Origin: Bacteroides sp. CAG:709
GTDB taxonomy: Bacteria > Bacteroidota > Bacteroidia > Bacteroidales > UBA932
DNA length: 18,584 nucleotides
Direction of reading: 5' to 3'
Assembly: GCA_000434935.1 (NCBI GenBank)
Contig: FR882195.1
Location: 164,314-182,897 of the forward strand
Both the position numbers and the translations under genes were made by a program. Below, piece by piece: positions 14,168 to 18,584 of this stretch. The first letter of the stretch is position 1; every line of letters begins with the position of its first letter. The notes under the pieces were generated by a model that was not told the DNA's origin, did no database searches, and saw nothing but the letters and a program-made list of their open reading frames with translations.

Positions 14168-16342
14168 ATGTCAACTTTCAGGCAAAGAGCTTTGGACGAA
14201 GCTGCTGCTCACACGACTGAGCGCTATTTCGTTGAGAAGAGGCCGATCTCGGCTTACTTCGGAGAAAATGTGTTTGACCTCGCCAAAATGAGGAAATACA
14301 TGTCTCAGACTGCCTATGACGCAGTTTTGTCTGCTGTGAAGTTCGGCAGGACGATCGACAGAGCTGTTGCGAATGAAATCGCTTCAGCCATGAAGACCTG
14401 GGCTACGGAGAAGGGTGCTACCCATTACACCCATCTGTTCCAGCCACTTACCGGAACTACTGCAGAGAAACATGAGGCCTTCGTTACTGTGAAGGACGGT
14501 CAGGTATTCGAGAGATTCAGCGGAAGCGCGCTTGTCCAGCAGGAGCCGGACGCATCCAGTTTTCCTAACGGAGGACTGCGTAACACATTTGAAGCCAGAG
14601 GTTATTCCGCATGGGACCCTAACTCTCCGGTATTCATCTTGGACGAGACACTATGTATCCCGTCAGTGTTTGTGTCGTATACAGGCGAGGCTCTTGACAT
14701 GAAAGTACCTAACCTGAGATCCATCCAGGCTCTCAGTTCAGCGGCCACTTCCGTAGTAAACCTTTTCGACAAGTCGGTCAAGGCTGTCACCGTCAATGTC
14801 GGACTGGAACAGGAGTACTTCCTGGTGGATGAGTCATTGTACAATGCACGTCCAGATCTCAAACTTTGCGACAGGACCGTCATCGGTCATACATCGGCAA
14901 AGGACCAGCAGCTGTCAGACCACTATTTCGGTGCAATTCCTAGCCGTGTGGCTGCATTCATGAAGGACTTCGAGACGGAAGCATATAAACTCGGCATCCA
15001 GCTCCAGACCAGACATAATGAGGTAGCTCCTAACCAGTTTGAATGTGCACCTGTGTTCTGTGAGGCAACCAAGGCCATCGACCAGAACATGCTGCTGATG
15101 ATTCTCATGCCGAAAGTAGCTGAGAAACACCATCTTAAGGTGATTTTCCACGAGAAACCGTTTGACGGCGTGAACGGCAGCGGCAAGCACTGCAACTGGT
15201 CAATGCAGACTGATTCCGGTGTGAATCTCCTTTCTCCTGGCAAGACACCTACCAAGAATCTCCAGTTCCTGGCATTCTATTCATCTGTAGTACGTGCGGT
15301 GTATCGCCATGACTATCTGCTGATGACTTCAATATGCACATTGAACAACTCCTATAGACTTGGCGGTCATGAGGCGCCTCCTGCCGTCATGTCGATATTC
15401 TCAGGATCCACATTGTCCAAGATTTTTGACAGCATCCTGAATATGAAAGACGTTTCCGATGCCGAGGCCAGCAAGGCTTCCATCCAGATGGTCAGCTCCA
15501 TTCCGGAAATCGTTCAGGACAATACCGACCGCAACAGGACATCTCCGTTCGCATTTACCGGTAACCGCTTCGAGTTCCGTGCAGTAGGTTCTTCCGCAAA
15601 TGCGGCATCTGCCACGTATGTGTTGAATTCAATTGTGGCTGAGAGCCTTAACGAATTCAGAAAGGAAGTTGACGAACTTGAAGCCAAGGGTGAAACACGT
15701 CAGAGCGCGGTGCTTTCAGTTGTCAGGTCGTTCATTTCAGAGTCCAGGAATGTAATGTTCGAAGGCAACGGATACAGCAAGGAATGGGAGGAAGAAGCAG
15801 CACGCAGAGGCCTCAGGGCTGTACGCAATGTGCCTGAGGCATATAAAGTGTTCCTTGAGAAAGACAGCATTGACATGTTCGCGAAGCTGGGCGTACTTTC
15901 TCCTGCCGAGACCCAGGCCCGTTATGAGGTCTTGAACGAAACCTATGTCAAGAAACTTCAGATCGAGGCCAGGATTATCGGAGATATCTGTCTGAACCAT
16001 GTAGTTCCTGCTGCGGTAAGCTACCAGAACATACTTGTAACCAGCATCCAGGGCTGCAAAGACGTGTTCGGAGACGAATTCAAGTCGCTTTGCAAGGCCG
16101 ACATGGATACCTACAAGAAGATTTCCGGTTTCGTGAACAACCTTTCTGCTGACGTGGAGACACTTGTGGAGGCCAGGAAGAAAGCCAACAAAGTGGAAGA
16201 CATGGCCGAAAGGGCATATCTCTACTCGACCGAGGTAAAGGACGAGATGGACAAGGTCCGCAACAGTGCCGACCATCTGGAAATGCTGGTGGACGATGAG
16301 CTTTGGCCGTTGCCTAAGTATAGGGAACTATTGTTCTTCTAG
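14168..16342 (+). CDS. glnN: Glutamine synthetase type III
   Basis: ATP-dependent ligase making glutamine from glutamate and ammonia. The 724 residues match the type III class, which is common in Bacteroidota and much longer than GSI (about 470). I choose the ATG at 14168 (MSTFRQRALDEAA). Motifs seen in order: FQPLTGTTAEKHEAF, the metal-binding LEQEYFLVD, RHNEVAPNQFECAP, VNGSGKHCNWS (ATP and glutamate binding), and NRTSPFAFTGNRFEFRAVGSSAN. The C-terminal third, after about base 15750, is the alpha-helical region specific to GSIII. It is divergent from the aminotransferase. A hairpin at 16352-16372 follows the stop, so downstream genes may be read only partly from this promoter. Confidence 0.98.
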   Translation: MSTFRQRALDEAAAHTTERYFVEKRPISAYFGENVFDLAKMRKYMSQTAYDAVLSAVKFGRTIDRAVANEIASAMKTWATEKGATHYTHLFQPLTGTTAEKHEAFVTVKDGQVFERFSGSALVQQEPDASSFPNGGLRNTFEARGYSAWDPNSPVFILDETLCIPSVFVSYTGEALDMKVPNLRSIQALSSAATSVVNLFDKSVKAVTVNVGLEQEYFLVDESLYNARPDLKLCDRTVIGHTSAKDQQLSDHYFGAIPSRVAAFMKDFETEAYKLGIQLQTRHNEVAPNQFECAPVFCEATKAIDQNMLLMILMPKVAEKHHLKVIFHEKPFDGVNGSGKHCNWSMQTDSGVNLLSPGKTPTKNLQFLAFYSSVVRAVYRHDYLLMTSICTLNNSYRLGGHEAPPAVMSIFSGSTLSKIFDSILNMKDVSDAEASKASIQMVSSIPEIVQDNTDRNRTSPFAFTGNRFEFRAVGSSANAASATYVLNSIVAESLNEFRKEVDELEAKGETRQSAVLSVVRSFISESRNVMFEGNGYSKEWEEEAARRGLRAVRNVPEAYKVFLEKDSIDMFAKLGVLSPAETQARYEVLNETYVKKLQIEARIIGDICLNHVVPAAVSYQNILVTSIQGCKDVFGDEFKSLCKADMDTYKKISGFVNNLSADVETLVEARKKANKVEDMAERAYLYSTEVKDEMDKVRNSADHLEMLVDDELWPLPKYRELLFF

Positions 16343-16351
16343 TGTAAAACA

Positions 16352-16372
16352 AATACCTGCTTGGCGGGTATT
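16352..16372 (+). other. Hairpin between glnN and the lipoprotein gene
   Basis: A 9-bp stem (AATACCTGC with GCGGGTATT, one G-T pair) and a 3-nt loop TTG, 9 bases after the glnN stop. No T-tract follows (the next bases are AAAATATTGATT), so it is not a standard terminator. It could block 3' exonucleases, pause polymerase or affect translation of the gene that starts 13-34 bases later. It covers the TTG at 16361, arguing against that codon as a start. Confidence 0.5.
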
Positions 16373-16384
16373 AAAATATTGATT

Positions 16385-17587
16385 GTGAAGAAGTTACTAT
16401 TATTACTATCTTTAGTTTCGCCGACCTTCATGGTTTCATGTATGAACCGTGAGGCCGGTGATTCCTTGTCAATCCCTTACGTAAGGGAGGTGCTTTCTGA
16501 CACAACATCATTGACTTACCGTATAATTGCGGACGGTTGCCCGGACCGCAGGGACGGAACGATTGCAGTCGTCGGGCAGGAATTTGATGTGTTCAGCGTT
16601 GCGCGGGAACTTGTGAATTGCGATTATTTCGACAATGTCGACGGACACATGAGGCCTGACGGCCTTCCGGATTTCGCGGGCGAGACCATCGCAATGATTT
16701 GTGACAATGCGAATGAGCCATATCAAGGGTATCTGGACAATAATAATGAAAACTATCTTAAAGAGCTGAGTGTCAAGAATTTTATAAGCGCTGTCGATAC
16801 GACTTGCGCATTGAATCCGTTTGACCGTAAAACCAACATACACAAGACCGGCTCCAAGATAGTGATTTTGGCTTCTTCATATTCTTCAGCATTCGGATAT
16901 GATGACGTCATGAGACTGGTGAAATCTGCCGGATCTGATATTGCCGTCATCTCTCCGGTACATTCAATGTTCAATTATGCAGTACGGAAACATTCAGAAA
17001 AGGGGTGTTTCGGCGTCTGGACTACCGAAAAGGAGCTGGGTGCAGGTATATATTCCATCGTGAAGGCGGATTTGGAAAAGAAATATCCTGGACTGGAATA
17101 TGATGCATTCTGTCCAGTTTATGCAGAATCATTGAAAGACAGGATATTGTCTTTCCTGGAAATGTACAAGGAAGCCGGCAAGGAAAAGGTGCTTGATGCC
17201 GTGATCGTGGATGAAGCCGGACTGAAAGCTGACGACTTGAACGGGACATTGCAGGAAATGATTTCGAAAAACGACGGAACAATGATGAAGTACATTGACA
17301 TGGTTTCGGAGAATTTCGAGTTCATCGACGCGCGCAGGACCGTAGTGGCTGACTGCATCGCATACCTTCGTGACAGGAACCTGTTCACCCATAAGGTGGC
17401 CTATCCGGCATTGGCAATGTATGCTACTGTTCCTGCAAGCGGCCTGGCTGACCAGGATTACAATGCAGACGGCAGTCTGTCAGACAGTTTTAAGTATAAC
17501 CGTGCGGAGAATTCTGATTTCGAAACATACTTGCTGATGGAGAAATCGTTGATACCGACAACATTCGATGCGTATGTTTCAAAGTAG
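16385..17587 (+). CDS. Unidentified lipoprotein, two-lobed alpha/beta pattern
   Basis: I do not recognise the family. I place the start at the GTG at 16385, giving MKKLLLLLSLVSPTFMVSC: a signal peptide ending in a loose lipobox (MVSC, C19), so a lipid-anchored envelope protein of 400 residues. TTG codons at 16361 and 16379 are in frame but the first lies in a hairpin. After the anchor the sequence alternates hydrophobic strands and helices: DGTIAVVGQEFDVFSVAREL, SKIVILASSYSSAFG, SDIAVISPVHSMF and LDAVIVDEAG. This resembles two Rossmann-like lobes, as in type I periplasmic binding proteins, but I cannot confirm that. The tail region has an acidic stretch (DQDYNADGSLSDS). Its last 20 bases overlap the exonuclease gene, so the two are translationally linked. 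The function is unknown. Confidence 0.75.
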   Translation: MKKLLLLLSLVSPTFMVSCMNREAGDSLSIPYVREVLSDTTSLTYRIIADGCPDRRDGTIAVVGQEFDVFSVARELVNCDYFDNVDGHMRPDGLPDFAGETIAMICDNANEPYQGYLDNNNENYLKELSVKNFISAVDTTCALNPFDRKTNIHKTGSKIVILASSYSSAFGYDDVMRLVKSAGSDIAVISPVHSMFNYAVRKHSEKGCFGVWTTEKELGAGIYSIVKADLEKKYPGLEYDAFCPVYAESLKDRILSFLEMYKEAGKEKVLDAVIVDEAGLKADDLNGTLQEMISKNDGTMMKYIDMVSENFEFIDARRTVVADCIAYLRDRNLFTHKVAYPALAMYATVPASGLADQDYNADGSLSDSFKYNRAENSDFETYLLMEKSLIPTTFDAYVSK

Positions 17588-18359
17588 TGTCACGCCCGAG
17601 GAGATAGAAAAGCTGGAGTTGGCGGCGTTCGGCGGCAAGATAACCATAATTGACAAGCCGGGTAAGGAATTTGACAGGGCTGTCGCGTATTTGAGACGTC
17701 AGAAAATCATTGGATTCGATACGGAATCGCGGCCTTGTTTTACGGCTCAGCAGCCGAGGAGCGGCGTCGCATTGCTGCAGCTCTCCGGTCCTACGGAGGC
17801 ATTTCTGTTCAGGATACAGATGCTGGGCATGGACAAGAAACTCTGCCGTATATTGGCCGATGAAAAAATCATCAAGGTCGGGGCGGCAGTGCATGACGAC
17901 GTGAGGGGGCTCCAGAAATATTGCGAGTTCGAAGCGAAAAACTTCGTGGATTTGCAGAAAATCGTCTGGGAATATGGCATCAAGGACAAGAGCGTAAAGA
18001 AAATGTCCGCCATAATTTTAGGCGTGAGGATTTCCAAGACCCAGCAGCTGTCGAATTGGGAAGCGGTGGAACTCTCTGATTCCCAGCAGCTTTACGCGGC
18101 AACCGATGCATGGATATGTCGTGAGATGTATAAGTTGCTCATGAAATCCGAGAAGCACCCGCTTACACCGGAAGAGATGGCTCCTCCTCATCAGGACGCC
18201 AAGCAGCCTGCCGAAGAAAAGAAAACTGAGGAGGCTAAGCAACCTGAGAAAAAGAAAACCCGCAGTCGGAAAAGACGCGACTGGAGGAGAAAGCGATATT
18301 ATAGAAACAGAAGAAACAGGTCAAAGGATAATGGCAAAGATAATACTGAAAAAAGGTAG
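17568..18359 (+). CDS. DEDDy 3'-5' exonuclease with basic C-terminal tail
   Basis: RNase D/WRN-type 3'-5' exonuclease, 263 residues. The catalytic set is complete: D51 and E53 in IGFDTES (ExoI), D111 in VGAAVHDDVRGL (ExoII), and Y176 with D180 in LYAATDAWICREMY (ExoIII), the tyrosine defining the DEDDy class. The domain ends near residue 195. Residues about 205-263 are a low-complexity, Lys/Arg-rich extension (KKKTRSRKRRDWRRKRYYR), probably disordered and nucleic-acid binding. No HRDC domains are present, so it is not full RNase D. The ATG at 17568 overlaps the lipoprotein gene by 20 bases; ATG at 17574 is a possible alternative. It overlaps the next gene by 29 bases. RNA or DNA as substrate cannot be told; the methyltransferase partner hints at RNA. 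Confidence 0.9.
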   Translation: MRMFQSSVTPEEIEKLELAAFGGKITIIDKPGKEFDRAVAYLRRQKIIGFDTESRPCFTAQQPRSGVALLQLSGPTEAFLFRIQMLGMDKKLCRILADEKIIKVGAAVHDDVRGLQKYCEFEAKNFVDLQKIVWEYGIKDKSVKKMSAIILGVRISKTQQLSNWEAVELSDSQQLYAATDAWICREMYKLLMKSEKHPLTPEEMAPPHQDAKQPAEEKKTEEAKQPEKKKTRSRKRRDWRRKRYYRNRRNRSKDNGKDNTEKR

Positions 18360-18584
18360 AGAAGAGTCTCTGAAGAGGTTTCATCCATGGGTGTTTTCCG
18401 GGGCAATTGCCCAGATCGTGGGAGAACCCGCAGAAGGTGATGTGGTAGAGGTCTACGGTCAGGACGGCAAGTTTCTGGCTGCCGGCCATTATCAGATAGG
18501 GTCAATCGCTGTCAGAGTCCTCAGCTTCGAGAGCGGCGTAATCAATGAGGACTATTGGAAATCAATGCTTTCCAGAGCGTTGGC
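18331..18584 (+). CDS. RlmI-like class I SAM-dependent rRNA methyltransferase, 3' end beyond the window
   Basis: Only the first 84 codons are present. From the ATG at 18331 the protein begins MAKIILKKGREESLKRFHPW and continues VFSGAI, the N-terminal PUA-domain signature of the RlmI/YccW family, which makes m5C in 23S rRNA (C1962 in E. coli). The PUA domain continues with EGDVVEVYGQDGKFLAAGHY and a SIAVRVLSFE stretch, which agree with the family. The SAM-binding Rossmann domain would follow outside the window. The start lies 29 bases inside the exonuclease gene, in another frame, so translation is probably coupled. The position modified in this organism is inference. Confidence 0.9.
   Translation, partial: MAKIILKKGREESLKRFHPWVFSGAIAQIVGEPAEGDVVEVYGQDGKFLAAGHYQIGSIAVRVLSFESGVINEDYWKSMLSRAL

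Noticed and set aside
15737..16276. 179-codon open frame opposite the end of glnN
   Set aside because: Shadow of the GSIII C-terminal region; no domain and no start signal.
16352..16372. Rho-independent terminator after glnN
   Set aside because: A good stem but no T-tract follows; reported as a hairpin only.
1..18584. CRISPR arrays, tRNA or rRNA genes, insertion sequences, prophage or defence systems
   Set aside because: No spaced repeats, no tRNA-like cloverleaf, and no transposase, integrase, restriction or toxin-antitoxin proteins were seen; the window is almost fully covered by recognisable chromosomal genes.

Overview
The window looks like a chromosomal segment from an anaerobic member of the Bacteroidales (Bacteroidota). 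The genes read as Gram-negative (lpxB, yidC). Several intergenic gaps carry the Bacteroidota sigma-ABfr -7 box (TAnnTTTG) rather than an E. coli-type -10, and start codons are preceded by A/T-rich sequence instead of Shine-Dalgarno motifs. Type III glutamine synthetase, a one-chain Fe-S serine dehydratase and rubrerythrin fit a gut-type anaerobe. Genus cannot be told from the sequence. I see no tRNA, rRNA, CRISPR, transposon, integrase or phage gene. No gap between genes exceeds 300 bases.

Layout. (1) 2-2361, plus strand: the 3' part of yidC, then a YggS-type PLP protein. (2) 2358-4411, minus strand: surE then lpxB, meeting the YggS gene tail to tail with overlapping stop codons. (3) 4635-5633: GAPDH with its own leader and a clear terminator. 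(4) 5751-8513: an aromatic amino acid ammonia-lyase followed after 21 bases by L-serine ammonia-lyase, probably one operon. (5) 8523-9365, minus strand: a membrane-anchored GH25 muramidase, divergent from rubrerythrin (9474-10016). (6) 10114-12058, minus strand: a secreted C1 cysteine peptidase followed by phosphatidylserine synthase. This unit converges on rubrerythrin at a 20-bp perfect hairpin. (7) 12197-12868: a small alpha/beta hydrolase. (8) 12870-14069, minus strand: a class I aminotransferase, divergent from glnN (14168-16342). (9) 16385-18584: an unidentified lipoprotein, a DEDDy 3'-5' exonuclease with a basic tail, and the start of an RlmI-like rRNA methyltransferase, the last three overlapping or nearly so.

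How they fit together. Much of the content is housekeeping: membrane-protein insertion, lipid A and phospholipid synthesis, glycolysis, oxidative defence and RNA metabolism. A nitrogen theme recurs: two ammonia-lyases, an aminotransferase and glutamine synthetase III all release, move or capture amino nitrogen, although they lie in separate transcription units.

The observation most worth checking is the ammonia-lyase at 5751. An automatic pipeline would probably call it hutH. Its sequence as I read it is closer to the Flavobacterium johnsoniae tyrosine ammonia-lyase type than to canonical HutH, and no other hut gene is present. The 400-residue lipoprotein at 16385 is the one gene whose family I cannot name. 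I did not find convincing evidence of a wholly new multi-gene system.
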